From: Rhodoplanes sp.
GTDB taxonomy: Bacteria; Pseudomonadota; Alphaproteobacteria; Rhizobiales; Xanthobacteraceae
Assembly: GCF_013377085.1 (NCBI RefSeq)
Contig: NZ_JACAAX010000051.1
Coordinates: 1 to 46,833 of the forward strand
DNA: 46,833 nucleotides
Reading direction: 5' to 3'
Of the stretch, positions 34,752-44,068 are shown in pieces (positions within the stretch are counted from its first letter, which is position 1; every line of letters starts with the position of its first letter). Both the position numbers and the translations under genes were made by a program. The notes under the pieces are model-generated. The model did not search any database. It was given only the letters and a program-made list of their open reading frames with translations, and was not told where the DNA came from.

Positions 34752-34831
34752 GGCGGCGACGCCGACCGACGTCTCGTGTCGCCCGGGGGCGTCCGCCCGG
34801 GAGGAGTGCCGTCAGAACCGAGAGGTGCATC

Positions 34832-35416
34832 ATGATGGGTCTACGCATCGCCATGGCTGCCGCGGTCGCGGCGGTTCCGTTCGGCCTGCCGGCGCTCGCC
34901 TTCGATCCGCCCGGGGCACGCGGGGACCGCGGCCGCGAGGTCGAGCGGGCGCCTGCGCCCCGCGAGGCCGAACGACCGGCCGCTAATCCGAATCCTGCGG
35001 CGGGCCGTCGTCCCGACGGCCCGCCCGGGCCGCCGCCGCCCGGTCCTCCCGGTCCGGAGCGGCCCGAGGCGGCGTTCGGGCGCCGCGACGTCATCGCGCC
35101 GACCACCAATGTGGTGGCGCCGACCGTGGTGGCCCCGGGCGCCGGAGCGACCGGCGTCGTGGTGGCGCCCAGCCTGCGTGGCGGGCCGGTCGCCGCACCA
35201 GTGGCGCCGCCGCCGTCGTTCGGGACCATCTCCTCGGGGGCCGTCGCCGCCTCCGCCGGCGGCCCTGCCGCGCCGATGCCGGCCGGCGCCGTGCGCACGC
35301 TGCCCGACGGCAGCGTCTCGGTGGTGATGGAGGGGGCGCAGTACTTCCGCTACGGGCCGACCCTCTACCGGGCCATGGTGGAGGGTGGCACCACGGTCTA
35401 CGTGCCGTCGCCGTGA
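34832..35416 (+). CDS. Exported proline-rich hypothetical protein
   Basis: A 194-residue protein. A signal peptide (MMGLRIAMAAAVAAVPFGLPALA) is followed by a charged Pro/Gly-rich region (GPPGPPPPGPPGPERPEA), a repeat-like Val/Ala/Pro segment (VVAPTVVAPGAGATGVVVAP) and a compact C-terminus (VMEGAQYFRYGPTLYRAMVEGG). The C-terminal motif recalls small surface-associated domains in other Hyphomicrobiales, but I cannot name it. It probably sits in the periplasm or envelope. Confidence 0.7.
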   Translation: MMGLRIAMAAAVAAVPFGLPALAFDPPGARGDRGREVERAPAPREAERPAANPNPAAGRRPDGPPGPPPPGPPGPERPEAAFGRRDVIAPTTNVVAPTVVAPGAGATGVVVAPSLRGGPVAAPVAPPPSFGTISSGAVAASAGGPAAPMPAGAVRTLPDGSVSVVMEGAQYFRYGPTLYRAMVEGGTTVYVPSP

Positions 35417-35460
35417 ACGCAGGCCGAGCCGGTCGCCGTTGCTGATGGACATGTGCAGAA

Positions 35461-35500
35461 AACGAAAAAGCCGGCCGCCCTGGGGCGACCGGCTTTCGTT
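35461..35500. terminator. Bidirectional terminator between the exported protein and rpsD
   Basis: AACGAAAAAGCCGGCCGCCC and GGGGCGACCGGCTTTCGTT form a long stem with a short bulge. It has A-rich left and T-rich right flanks, so it can work as an intrinsic terminator in both directions for the convergent genes. Confidence 0.85.
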
Positions 35501-35530
35501 TGTTTGTGCGTCGACGCGCGAAAGAGGAAA

Positions 35531-36148
35531 TCAGCGCGAGTAGTACTCGACGACCAGGTTCGGCTCCATCTGGACGGCATAGGGCACGTCGCCGAGATGC
35601 GGGATGCGGGCGAGCTTGGCCGTCATCTTGCCGTGGTCGGCATCGATGTAGTCGGGCACGTCGCGCTCCGGGAGCTGGACGGCCTCGAGCACGATGGCGA
35701 GCTGCTTCGACTTGTCCTTCACCTCGATCACGTCGCCGACCTTGCAGCGATAGCTCGGGATGTTGACGCGCCGGCCGTTCACCTTGATGTGCCCGTGATT
35801 GATGAACTGGCGGGCGGCGAACGGGGTGGCGACGAACTTGGCGCGGTAGACGACGGCGTCGAGCCGGCGCTCCAGGAGGCCGATCAGGTTGGCACCCGAA
35901 TCGCCCTTCATCCGGATCGCCTCGTCGTAGAGGCCGTGGAACTGCTTCTCGGAAATGTTGCCGTAGTAGCCCTTCAGCTTCTGCTTGGCGCGGAGCTGCA
36001 CGCCGTAGTCGGAGAGCTTGCCCTTGCGGCGCTGTCCGTGCTGGCCGGGGCCGTACTCGCGGCGGTTCACCGGGCTCTTCGGACGACCCCAGATGTTCTG
36101 GCCCATCCGGCGGTCGATCTTGTACTTCGCTTCGTTGCGCTTGGTCAT
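35531..36148 (-). CDS. rpsD: 30S ribosomal protein S4
   Basis: Primary 16S rRNA-binding protein that starts assembly of the 30S body. The 205 residues match the family. [21 protein letters not shown] begins the protein, and the S4 RNA-binding domain is clear ([42 protein letters not shown], read in parts). The zinc-binding cysteines of some S4 proteins are absent, as in other alphaproteobacteria. The ATG at 36148 is chosen because upstream codons are Arg/Pro-rich and unlike S4. Confidence 0.97.
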   Translation of the reverse strand: MTKRNEAKYKIDRRMGQNIWGRPKSPVNRREYGPGQHGQRRKGKLSDYGVQLRAKQKLKGYYGNISEKQFHGLYDEAIRMKGDSGANLIGLLERRLDAVVYRAKFVATPFAARQFINHGHIKVNGRRVNIPSYRCKVGDVIEVKDKSKQLAIVLEAVQLPERDVPDYIDADHGKMTAKLARIPHLGDVPYAVQMEPNLVVEYYSR

Positions 36149-36455
36149 CGCGTCCTCGTGGCGGGGTTGCGCCCGCCTTGTTGGTGGTCGTCCCGCCCGG
36201 CGGCTTCGCCGCAAGTGGGACCATGAGGCTCGCGCCCTCCTTTGATCCGGCCGAAGAAGGCCGGACCCGACAGGCCGCCGCCCTGCGCGGGAGGCTGCCA
36301 CGGGTCGCGAAACGCCGCGCTGGCCGTGAGGCCCGCGTGACGGGTGGGGTTTTAGGGGAACCGGCGGAAATGTCAAACCGGGCAGGGCGCCGGACGCGGG
36401 CCGCCCGCGCCCGCGGGGCCGTCACTTGCCGACGCGTCGGGGGGGGCTCGCCGAA
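36149..36455. other. Intergenic stretch between murI and rpsD
   Basis: About 307 bases with no gene that I can support. It must contain the rpsD promoter and leader. GCGGCTTCGCCGC near 36201 is a small hairpin. No clear S4-binding pseudoknot could be recognised by eye. Confidence 0.4.
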
Positions 36456-37373
36456 TCAAAATCCGTCGGTCGCGCCGTGGGCCACGGCGTCGGTCCGTCC
36501 GGACCCGGCGGGCCGGCGCTTCGCCTCCGGCAATCGCAAGCCGAATCGTGCCAGCACGGCGACGAGGGCCGGCGCCGGGGCGCGTCCGGAGGTGAACACG
36601 ATGCGGTCGCTTCGCCTCGCGCCCCGTCGCGGCTCGCCCCCGTCGTCGCCGGCCGGGACCCCGGCATGGTCGAGCAGGTCGACCACCCGTCGGGCGATCG
36701 CCGGGGCGGGATCGATCCAGGCCACCGGCCACGGGCTCGCCGCCTCGAGCTGTTCGCGCAGCAGCGGGTAGTGGGTGCAGGCGAGTGCGACCGTGTCGGT
36801 GCGACGGTCGCCGTCGGTGACGAAGCAGGGGGCGATCTCGCGGGCGATCGCCGCCGGGTCCACCGGCTGGTCGCGCAGCGCATCCTCGGCGATGCCGGCC
36901 AGATGCGCCGAGCCGACCAGCGTGACGGCGCAGCCCTGGCCGAAATCGCGGATCAGCGCGCGGGTGTATTCGCGCTTGACCGTCGCCTCGGTGCCGAGCA
37001 CCGAAACCAGCTTGCTCTTCGACGAGGCGCAGGCCGGCTTGATCGCCGGCACCGTGCCGACGAACGGCACCGTATAGGTAGCGCGCAGATGCGGCAGCAC
37101 CAGCGTCGAGGCGGTGTTGCAGGCGATGACGACGAGGTCGGGCCGGTGGGCCGCGATCAGCTCGCCCATCAGCGGCACCAGGCGGGCCGTCAGGGCCGCC
37201 TCGCCATGCCGTCCATACGGGAAGAAGGCGTCGTCGGCGGCATAGACGTAGCCGGCGTCCGGCCGCGCCGCGACCACCTCGCGCAGCACGGTGAGGCCGC
37301 CGAGGCCGGAGTCGAACACCAGGATGGCGGGGCCGGGCTGCATGGCGGTATCGGGAATCCCTCGCGTGTTCAT
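36456..37373 (-). CDS. murI: Glutamate racemase
   Basis: Makes D-glutamate for peptidoglycan. The 305 residues carry both catalytic cysteine motifs, VVIACNTASTLVLP and VALACTHYPLLREQL, and the N-terminal LVFDSGLGGLTVLRE with the substrate Asp-Ser. I chose ATG 37373 (MNTRGIPDTAM); an ATG ten codons in would give MQPGPAILVFDSG and is also plausible. It is longer than many racemases (about 265-285) because of a C-terminal extension with GRTDAVAHGATDGF. Confidence 0.93.
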   Translation of the reverse strand: MNTRGIPDTAMQPGPAILVFDSGLGGLTVLREVVAARPDAGYVYAADDAFFPYGRHGEAALTARLVPLMGELIAAHRPDLVVIACNTASTLVLPHLRATYTVPFVGTVPAIKPACASSKSKLVSVLGTEATVKREYTRALIRDFGQGCAVTLVGSAHLAGIAEDALRDQPVDPAAIAREIAPCFVTDGDRRTDTVALACTHYPLLREQLEAASPWPVAWIDPAPAIARRVVDLLDHAGVPAGDDGGEPRRGARRSDRIVFTSGRAPAPALVAVLARFGLRLPEAKRRPAGSGRTDAVAHGATDGF

Positions 37374-37585
37374 GGTTGTAGCGTATTTTCGGGCGGCCCG
37401 ACAGCGTCCGGCCCGGCAGGGCGGGGCTGCGTCGCGCCCGACCACCAGGTGGCCGCACGGACGCCGACGCGGTGATTGCCGATGTCGGATCGCACAAGCG
37501 TGAAGGTGCAAAGTGCGCGTCATGCTTGTGTCACGAAGTCGTCACCCGCATCATTCGGCCGATCTCTCGCGGGTGGGGGCCGAGC

Positions 37586-39388
37586 ATGGCGAAGAACATC
37601 GTCCTGTTGTCCGATGGCACCGGCAACAGCGCATCCTCCGTGCAGAAGACCAACATCTGGCGCCTTTATCGCGCGCTCGATCTCACCGCGGACGATCAGA
37701 TCGCGATCTACGACGACGGCGTCGGCACCGGCTCGTTCCGTCCGCTCGCCGTCGCGGGTCAGGCGTTCGGTCTGGGGCTCGCGCGCAATGTCCGCGACCT
37801 CTTCACGTTCCTGTCGCGAAACTACGTGCCGGGCGACCGGGTCTATGCCTTCGGATTCAGCCGCGGATCGTTCACGATCCGGATGCTGGTCGGCATGGTC
37901 CGCCACAAGGGACTGGTCGACAGATCTCTGCCCGAAGACAAGTTCCAGAAGGAGGTTCTTCGCCGCTGGGCGGACTACCGCAAGCGGTTCGAGCGTCGGA
38001 AGCTGCGCTACACGCTCGGCCGCGGCAAGGACGAGCGGATGGAGAAACGGACGACCCTCACCACCTCGAAGGCCGACCAGGAGGGCTTGGTGCCGGATTT
38101 CGAGTTCGTCGGCCTGTGGGACACGGTGGATGCCTACGGGCTGCCGATCGACGAGCTGATGTACGGCATCGATCTGTGGATCTACCCGGTCAGCTTCGCC
38201 GACCGCCGGCTCACGCGCCACGTGAAGGCTGCCTATCACGCGCTGTCCGTCGACGACGAGCGTCGGACCTTCCATCCGGTCCTGTGGGACGAGATCGCCG
38301 AAGGGACGGATCCCGACATTCCCGCTGATCGACTGAAGCAGGTGTGGTTTCCGGGCGTGCACGCCAATGTCGGAGGCGGCTACGCCAAGGACGGTCTCGC
38401 CCTCGTGTCGCTCGAATGGATGCTGACGGCGCCGGAGCTGAAGACCCTGAAGCTCCATCAGATCCACGTCGACGAGATCAGGCGGCAGGTGGATATCTAC
38501 GACGACCTGATCGATTCCCGGGCCGGGCTGGCCGGCTACTACCGCTATGCGCCGCGCAATATCTCGGCGCTTTGTCACGACGAGTTCGCCGAGGTCGAGA
38601 TCGCGCGCCCGAAGATCCACGAAAGCGTGTTCAGGCGGGTGAAGGGTCATCACGTCGCCTACGCGCCGCCGGGCATCCCGGCGGAATACGACGTCGTCCT
38701 GCGCGACGGCACGATCGTGAAATGGGAGGACCGCGCCTCTGCTCCCGCCGCACAACAGTGCTTCGAGACCGACGATGCTGCCAAGCTCCGGGCGGAGCGC
38801 ATGGAGGCGGCTTGGAACGTGATCTGGTGGCGCCGCGTGGTCTATTTCCTGACGCTGGGCTCGTCGGCGTTCCTGGCGGCTTTGCCGTGGCTGACCTCGT
38901 CCATCGGCGTGTCCGCGGTGCTTCCGCGAATCTCCGGGCGCCTGACCGCGTTGATCACGCCCGTCCTCGACATCGCCGCAACCGTGCTGCCGGGATTCGT
39001 CGCGACAAAATGGTTCGGGGCGTTCAAGCAGGAGCCCATCCTGTTCCTGATCGGTGCCGCCGCGGTCGCCGGGACCATGGCGCTCGGGATGAATCTCAAG
39101 CTGCGGATCGAATGCCGTGCCGGCCAGGTCTGGGCAAACCGTTACGAGGGCGGCGTGGTGCCGGCCTGGGCGAGCGAGGCGATCAAGACGTGGTTCTTCC
39201 GGTTCCGGACGAAACCGATGCTGGTCGCCTGGTACAAGGCGTTCGCGCGCGAGATCCTGCCGACCATCGCGATCTTCGGGACCATCCTGCTCCTGCTCTG
39301 GGCGGCGTCGACGGACTGGCGGATCGCCGTCGCGCTGGCCGTCGTGGCCGTCGTCATCGGTATGCGCAACATCGTCTTGCGGCTCTGA
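37586..39388 (+). CDS. DUF2235 hydrolase with a C-terminal membrane region
   Basis: A 600-residue protein. The N-terminal 370 residues are an alpha/beta-hydrolase of the DUF2235 family: IVLLSDGTGNSAS at the start, AFGFSRGSFTIRML with nucleophile Ser92 in GxSxG, and WFPGVHANVGGGY with the probable catalytic His/Asp region. The type VI secretion lipases Tle1 share this fold, but no secretion genes are nearby. After about residue 410 there are four hydrophobic segments (YFLTLGSSAFLAALPWL, ILFLIGAAAVAGTMALGM, ILPTIAIFGTILLLLWAA, WRIAVALAVVAVVIGM), so the enzyme should be membrane-anchored with the catalytic part in the cytoplasm. Confidence 0.84.
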   Translation: MAKNIVLLSDGTGNSASSVQKTNIWRLYRALDLTADDQIAIYDDGVGTGSFRPLAVAGQAFGLGLARNVRDLFTFLSRNYVPGDRVYAFGFSRGSFTIRMLVGMVRHKGLVDRSLPEDKFQKEVLRRWADYRKRFERRKLRYTLGRGKDERMEKRTTLTTSKADQEGLVPDFEFVGLWDTVDAYGLPIDELMYGIDLWIYPVSFADRRLTRHVKAAYHALSVDDERRTFHPVLWDEIAEGTDPDIPADRLKQVWFPGVHANVGGGYAKDGLALVSLEWMLTAPELKTLKLHQIHVDEIRRQVDIYDDLIDSRAGLAGYYRYAPRNISALCHDEFAEVEIARPKIHESVFRRVKGHHVAYAPPGIPAEYDVVLRDGTIVKWEDRASAPAAQQCFETDDAAKLRAERMEAAWNVIWWRRVVYFLTLGSSAFLAALPWLTSSIGVSAVLPRISGRLTALITPVLDIAATVLPGFVATKWFGAFKQEPILFLIGAAAVAGTMALGMNLKLRIECRAGQVWANRYEGGVVPAWASEAIKTWFFRFRTKPMLVAWYKAFAREILPTIAIFGTILLLLWAASTDWRIAVALAVVAVVIGMRNIVLRL

Positions 39389-39539
39389 TGTCGACGCCCG
39401 CGCCTACGGCGCGGCCGATCACGCAGCACGCCGATGAGGGCCGTGAGCGCGACCACGATCACGGAGCCGTTGACCACAAGCACCAGCACCGGGGGCCGGC
39501 GGACCGTGTCGGGGGTCGGCGGCGGCGGGCCGGGGCTTG

Positions 39540-39878
39540 TCAGCCGGCTTTGCGGCGAGCCTCGACGTAATGCCTCAGAACCGCGTTGATACGGCTCTCA
39601 GCGCGGCCCTGTTCGCGGAAATAGGCGAGTACATCGCGGTCGATCTCCAACGATACGGCTTCCGTTCCGGACGCATCGTCTGCAGTGGCCCAGAAGGCCT
39701 CGTCGAGGCCCGGGTGATCCGGGTCGGACGCCGCGATGGACTCGATCATATCCTCGCTCAGGCGATCGAGTCGGGCGTGATCGGTCTCCGAAGCAACCGG
39801 CCGATATGTCCCGTCGTCCTGGCGGAGCAGCAAGGTGCCGTCGGCCAATCGGGTGAACTCCGAGCTATCTCGCGGCAT
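39540..39878 (-). CDS. brnA: BrnA-type antitoxin
   Basis: A 112-residue protein ending in the BrnA ribbon-helix-helix (VSLEIDRDVLAYFREQGRAESRINAVLRHYVEAR, read in parts). The N-terminal half (TLLLRQDDGTYRPVASETDHARLD) is longer than in typical BrnA and probably folds over the toxin. It starts inside the end of the toxin gene (14-base overlap), so the pair is co-translated. BrnA proteins neutralise BrnT and repress their own operon. Confidence 0.82.
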   Translation of the reverse strand: MPRDSSEFTRLADGTLLLRQDDGTYRPVASETDHARLDRLSEDMIESIAASDPDHPGLDEAFWATADDASGTEAVSLEIDRDVLAYFREQGRAESRINAVLRHYVEARRKAG

Positions 39879-40140
39879 AATGTTCCCGCTCCTTCCGGCT
39901 CGCCGGCCACGCCGTGATGATCCAGGTCACGGGTCCGCGCATCGTGTAGACGACCGTGAAGACACGGCCGAGCGCCTGTCCGATGGTCACACGCCGCTCC
40001 TCGCCGTAGTCGCGCCGACGGTCGACGAAATCCAGGCACTTCGGATCGGCAAAGACTGCGGCCATGTCGCGGACGTCGAAACCCCGCTCGGCGAGCAACC
40101 AGCTTCGCTTCTTCGGATCGCAATCGAACACGCGTTCCAT
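39865..40140 (-). CDS. brnT: BrnT-type toxin
   Basis: A 91-residue RNase toxin of the BrnT family (RelE-like fold). Family features are FDCDPKKRSWLLAERGFDV, AAVFADP, RRDYGEERRVTIGQALGRVFTVVYTMRG and the end IITAWPASRKEREHY. Toxin precedes antitoxin, the usual order. It lies just after purB on the same strand (42 bases apart). Confidence 0.84.
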   Translation of the reverse strand: MERVFDCDPKKRSWLLAERGFDVRDMAAVFADPKCLDFVDRRRDYGEERRVTIGQALGRVFTVVYTMRGPVTWIITAWPASRKEREHYAAR

Positions 40141-40182
40141 CGATCCGAGAATACGAGCGATGGCGTCAATGCGCCACCATCC

Positions 40183-41493
<1,311 letters not shown>

Positions 41494-41735
41494 CGACGTG
41501 CTCGCTCGCTGTGGGACGACGGGCCTCTAGCAGATCGGCTCGCCTCGGGCCATGCCGGATCGCCGGCCCGGTCGCCGCCGGGGGCGCCGCGGGCGCGCCG
41601 AAATCGCCGCTGCTGCAAGGTTTTCGCGAGGCGCCTGCAGCCGTTTCCCCAGGTCGCGAGGCCGACCGCCGCGGTCATCTCCGTAATCCCCCGGCACGAC
41701 GATCGTAACACGGCCGCGCTATGTATTCATGAACG

Positions 41736-41766
41736 TTGACACTTGGGTGCGTCAAGTTAGCATTAC
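41736..41766 (+). promoter_or_regulatory. Predicted puc promoter with shared dyad operator
   Basis: TTGACA (41736-41741), 8 bases, CGTCAA (41750-41755), then CATTAC at 41761-41766. The dyad is TTGAC-N10-GTCAA. TTGACA also reads as a -35 element, with the CATTAC region 18-19 bases further as a weak -10, so a bound dimer would overlap the promoter. The same arrangement occurs at 43155 and 44069. The pucB start is 336 bases downstream of CATTAC. Confidence 0.7.
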
Positions 41767-42101
41767 ATCAATACGGTGTAGCGCCGCCGACGAGGATGGA
41801 TCAAGCAATAATTCGTCACGCTGATTGACTTCCGGAGTGTCTCCGAGGGCGACATTGACGCTGCTTCGGGTCGTTTGAACGACTGCTGCAGCAGTTCCTC
41901 GGGCCAGAGACGAACGAATACGCTCCAGGAGCCCGGCCGAGCCGTGGCGAAAGCTTTTGTGTCCGATCGCCGGCCTGCACCGTAACCGTTGTCTCCCCTG
42001 GCGCGCCCGGGGGAGTGGAGGTCGCGGCGATCCTGCCGCGACAAACCCCGCCGTACGGGCGCCGAGCGGCGTCCCGAGGCAACCCTGTGGAGGGTAATTA
42101 G
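41767..42101 (+). other. Long structured leader of pucBA
   Basis: About 335 bases between the predicted puc promoter and pucB without a convincing gene. It can fold into several stems: GTCGTT-2-AACGAC (41870-41883), CTCCCC-11-GGGGAG (41993-42015), and a perfect 8-bp GTCGCGGC-6-GCCGCGAC (42021-42042). A weak second dyad, TTGAC-N10-GTC, lies at 41855-41872. The ribosome site GGAGGG is at 42089-42094. Confidence 0.45.
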
Positions 42102-42248
42102 ATGGCTGAACCAACCCGGAGCTTGTCCGGCTTGACCGAGCAGGAAGCGGTCGAGTTCCACGCGCAGTTCAAGACCACCTTCAGCGCATTCGTCGTCATC
42201 GCGGTTCTCGCCCACGTTCTCGTGTGGGCGTGGAAGCCGTGGTTCTGA
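42102..42248 (+). CDS. pucB: LH2 antenna beta polypeptide
   Basis: Binds bacteriochlorophyll a and carotenoid in the peripheral antenna ring, spanning the membrane once. The 48 residues (SLSGLTEQEAVEFHAQFK, then TTFSAFVVIAVLAHVLVWAW, then KPWF) hold the B850 ligand His38 in AHVLVW, a second His20, and the terminal Trp47. It closely resembles the beta chain of Phaeospirillum molischianum LH2 (recalled sequence starting AERSLSGLTEEEA). GGAGGG lies 7 bases upstream of the ATG. The pucA start follows after 15 bases. Confidence 0.96.
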   Translation: MAEPTRSLSGLTEQEAVEFHAQFKTTFSAFVVIAVLAHVLVWAWKPWF

Positions 42249-42263
42249 TCGGGAGACATCAAC

Positions 42264-42443
42264 ATGGCCAACCCGCAAGACGACTACAAGATCTGGCTGG
42301 TGATCAACCCGTCGACTTGGCTGCCGGTGATCTGGATCGCGGCGCTGCTCGTCGCGATCGCCGTGCACTCCTTCGTGCTCAACAATCCGCGCTACAACTT
42401 CATCGATCAGAAGGCCGCGGCCGAGAAGATCGAGAAGAAGTGA
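42264..42443 (+). CDS. pucA: LH2 antenna alpha polypeptide, molischianum type
   Basis: Partner of PucB in the LH2 ring. The 59 residues begin [20 protein letters not shown], nearly the P. molischianum alpha chain ([19 protein letters not shown]), including the Asp at mature position 6 that ligates B800 there. The B850 ligand is His at mature position 34 (IAVHSFVL). The C-terminus differs: [10 protein letters not shown] stands where molischianum has AAPGFNWIAL, so the Trp (mature 45) that hydrogen-bonds a B850 acetyl group is Phe here, while a Tyr appears two residues earlier. GGGAGA precedes the ATG at 42264. Confidence 0.96.
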   Translation: MANPQDDYKIWLVINPSTWLPVIWIAALLVAIAVHSFVLNNPRYNFIDQKAAAEKIEKK

Positions 42444-42457
42444 TCTAGGCGAGCGTA

Positions 42458-42487
42458 CCGGGATAGGCCGACAACGGCCGATCCCGG
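42458..42487 (+). terminator. Hairpin at the end of pucBA
   Basis: CCGGGAT-A-GGCCG-ACAA-CGGCC-G-ATCCCGG: 12 pairs around one mismatch and a 4-base loop, 15 bases after the pucA stop. No T-run follows. It probably ends or protects the puc message, as 3' stems do in other puf/puc operons. Confidence 0.75.
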
Positions 42488-42684
42488 ATCGCCGATCCTC
42501 CTCGAGGAGTCGTTTCGTCGCCGCGCCGCCGCGACCGTGCCGGGCGATCCCGTGCCGGCTGGGGTGACGCGGACTTCCGACGGAGCGGCAAGCTGCCGGT
42601 GGACCGCTCACGCGGATTTCGGGCTCTCTCCGACCCGAGCCCGTCGTGACCGGTCCTTCGGCTGTTCGCCGCGAGGCGACGATC

Positions 42685-42928
42685 ATGCATCATGTCGCCA
42701 AACTGCTCGAAACCTTGTCCTCGCTGCCGGTGAACGTCGCAGTTCTTGAACCCGACGGGACGATCAGCGAGTTGAACAGGGCGTGGCGGGCGTTCGCCGC
42801 GGCCACCGGCCGCTGACGCCGGACGCCTGCGTCGGCGCCAACGACTTCGACGTCTGCGAGGCCGAACAAGCGAAGGCGCTGCGCGACCTGGTCGCCCGCC
42901 GCCGCGACGTGCGCTCGGGGCCCGCATA
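42685..42928 (+). pseudogene. Frameshifted, truncated PAS-LuxR regulator
   Basis: An ATG at 42685 opens 43 codons (LPVNVAVLEPDGTISELNRAW) that match the PAS start of the two intact regulators (NVTVLDPDGTIVETNATW). It ends at TGA 42814. Shifting frame at 42816 continues the homology (CVGANDFDVCEAEQAKALRDL against GVGADYLAHCTSEQAVGLGAV) until TAG at 42926. The rest of the PAS and the whole DNA-binding domain are missing. No copy of the TTGACA dyad precedes it. The bases from 42929 to 43154 hold no gene that I can support. Confidence 0.8.
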
Positions 42929-43154
42929 GATGCGGGCGGCCGCGACGCCGCAGCCTGGTCCGACCGGCTGAACTGAACGCCCCGACGCTCGACAATGACC
43001 GCGGCGCCCAACAGAGCGCCCCTTCGCTTCGGTGGAATCGGCAGGAGCCCATCCATCTGCTCCCGAAAGTGGCGAGGTGGCGGTGGTCACGGCCATCGTG
43101 CCGTCGCCGGCCGGAGCCGCTGGGACTAGACTCGGCGTGTAGGTGTTCACACGG

Positions 43155-43185
43155 TTGACACCATGAACTGTCAACTACACATTAC
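43155..43185 (+). promoter_or_regulatory. Promoter/operator of the first PAS-LuxR gene
   Basis: TTGACA (43155-43160), 8 bases, TGTCAA (43169-43174), then CATTAC at 43180-43185. Perfect 6-base arms, extended to GTTGACA/TGTCAAC. The spacing to CATTAC is the same as at the puc and second regulator promoters. The gene starts 64 bases downstream. Confidence 0.75.
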
Positions 43186-43248
43186 AAGCATCGATGTCAC
43201 GGGCGGGCCGCCGGCTCATCCGCTCCGCCGCGCATCTGGTGTCGACCC

Positions 43249-44010
43249 ATGACCATGCTCGCCTTGCCGCTGGAGTCCGTGGTGTCGGTGCCGCTCCAGG
43301 TGGCGGTGCTCGATCCGGGCGGCCTCATTCGCGAGGTCAATGCCGGCTGGCGCAATTTCGCGGCCGAGGGCGCGCCCGGTCTGCCGGGCGCCGGCGTCGG
43401 TGCCGACTACCTGGCCCATTGCACGTCCGAGCAGGCCGTCGGCCTCGGCGCCGTGATCGGCGGCCGCTGCGACATCTTCACGGCGGTTTATCCTTGTCAC
43501 GCCGCCGACCTGACCCGCTGGATGCTGATGGTCGGTCTGCCGCTGTCGCCCGGGCGGCCGCGGCGCATCGCCGTGATGCATCTCGAGGTCTCGGCGCTGC
43601 TGCCCTTCGATCCCGGCCGCGACGTGCTGCGGGCGACGCATTTTCCCGAGGTGCTGCCGGCCAATACGCTCGACGCCATCGTCCATGCGGTGGAGCACGC
43701 GATCGCCCGCACCATGCCGCATTCCCCGTCCGGGCCGGTGCCGGCCGCGAGCGCGCCACTGCGCTGCGCCGCAACGCCGTCGCCGCCCGTCACCGCAGGC
43801 CTGCCCAAACGCCAGCGCGAGGTGCTCACGCTGCTCGGCGAAGGCATGAGCAATGCCCAGATCGCCGGCGCGCTCGGCATCTCGATGAACACCGCCAAGC
43901 TGCACGTCTCCGCCGTGCTGCGGCGTCTCGGCCTCGGCAACCGCATGCAGGCCGTCGCGCTCGGCGCCCGGCTTTCGACCGTCCGCGTCGAGTCGGCCGC
44001 CGCCGAATAG
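43249..44010 (+). CDS. PAS-LuxR transcriptional regulator (copy 1)
   Basis: A 253-residue regulator. Residues about 12-120 form a PAS sensor (VAVLDPGGLIREVNAGWRNF, VGADYLAHC, YPCHAADLTRWMLMVGLPL). Cys in YLAHC and YPC correspond to cysteines in the second copy. A linker with an HAVEHAIARTMPHS helix follows. Residues 185-245 form a LuxR/GerE helix-turn-helix (LPKRQREVLTLLGEGMSNAQIAGALGISMNTAKLHVSAVLRRLGL, read in parts). No response-regulator receiver domain is present, so the PAS itself must sense the signal (redox, oxygen or a ligand). The matching dyad upstream suggests self-regulation. The ribosome site before ATG 43249 is weak. Confidence 0.85.
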   Translation: MTMLALPLESVVSVPLQVAVLDPGGLIREVNAGWRNFAAEGAPGLPGAGVGADYLAHCTSEQAVGLGAVIGGRCDIFTAVYPCHAADLTRWMLMVGLPLSPGRPRRIAVMHLEVSALLPFDPGRDVLRATHFPEVLPANTLDAIVHAVEHAIARTMPHSPSGPVPAASAPLRCAATPSPPVTAGLPKRQREVLTLLGEGMSNAQIAGALGISMNTAKLHVSAVLRRLGLGNRMQAVALGARLSTVRVESAAAE

Positions 44011-44068
44011 CCGCGGACGCTCACGCGCCCGCCGCATGGCCACGGCGCCAATCAACCGATCGTTCCGA

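Noticed and set aside
41722-41741. PpsR/CrtJ site (TGT-N12-ACA) at the puc promoter
   Set aside because: TGT and ACA near 41722-41741 are 14 bases apart and the pair near 43144-43160 is 11 apart. Neither has the required 12.
41736-41755. FnrL-type site (TTGAT-N4-ATCAA)
   Set aside because: The half-sites are TTGAC and GTCAA and the gap is 10, not 4. The spacing is constant in all three copies, so it is a different site.
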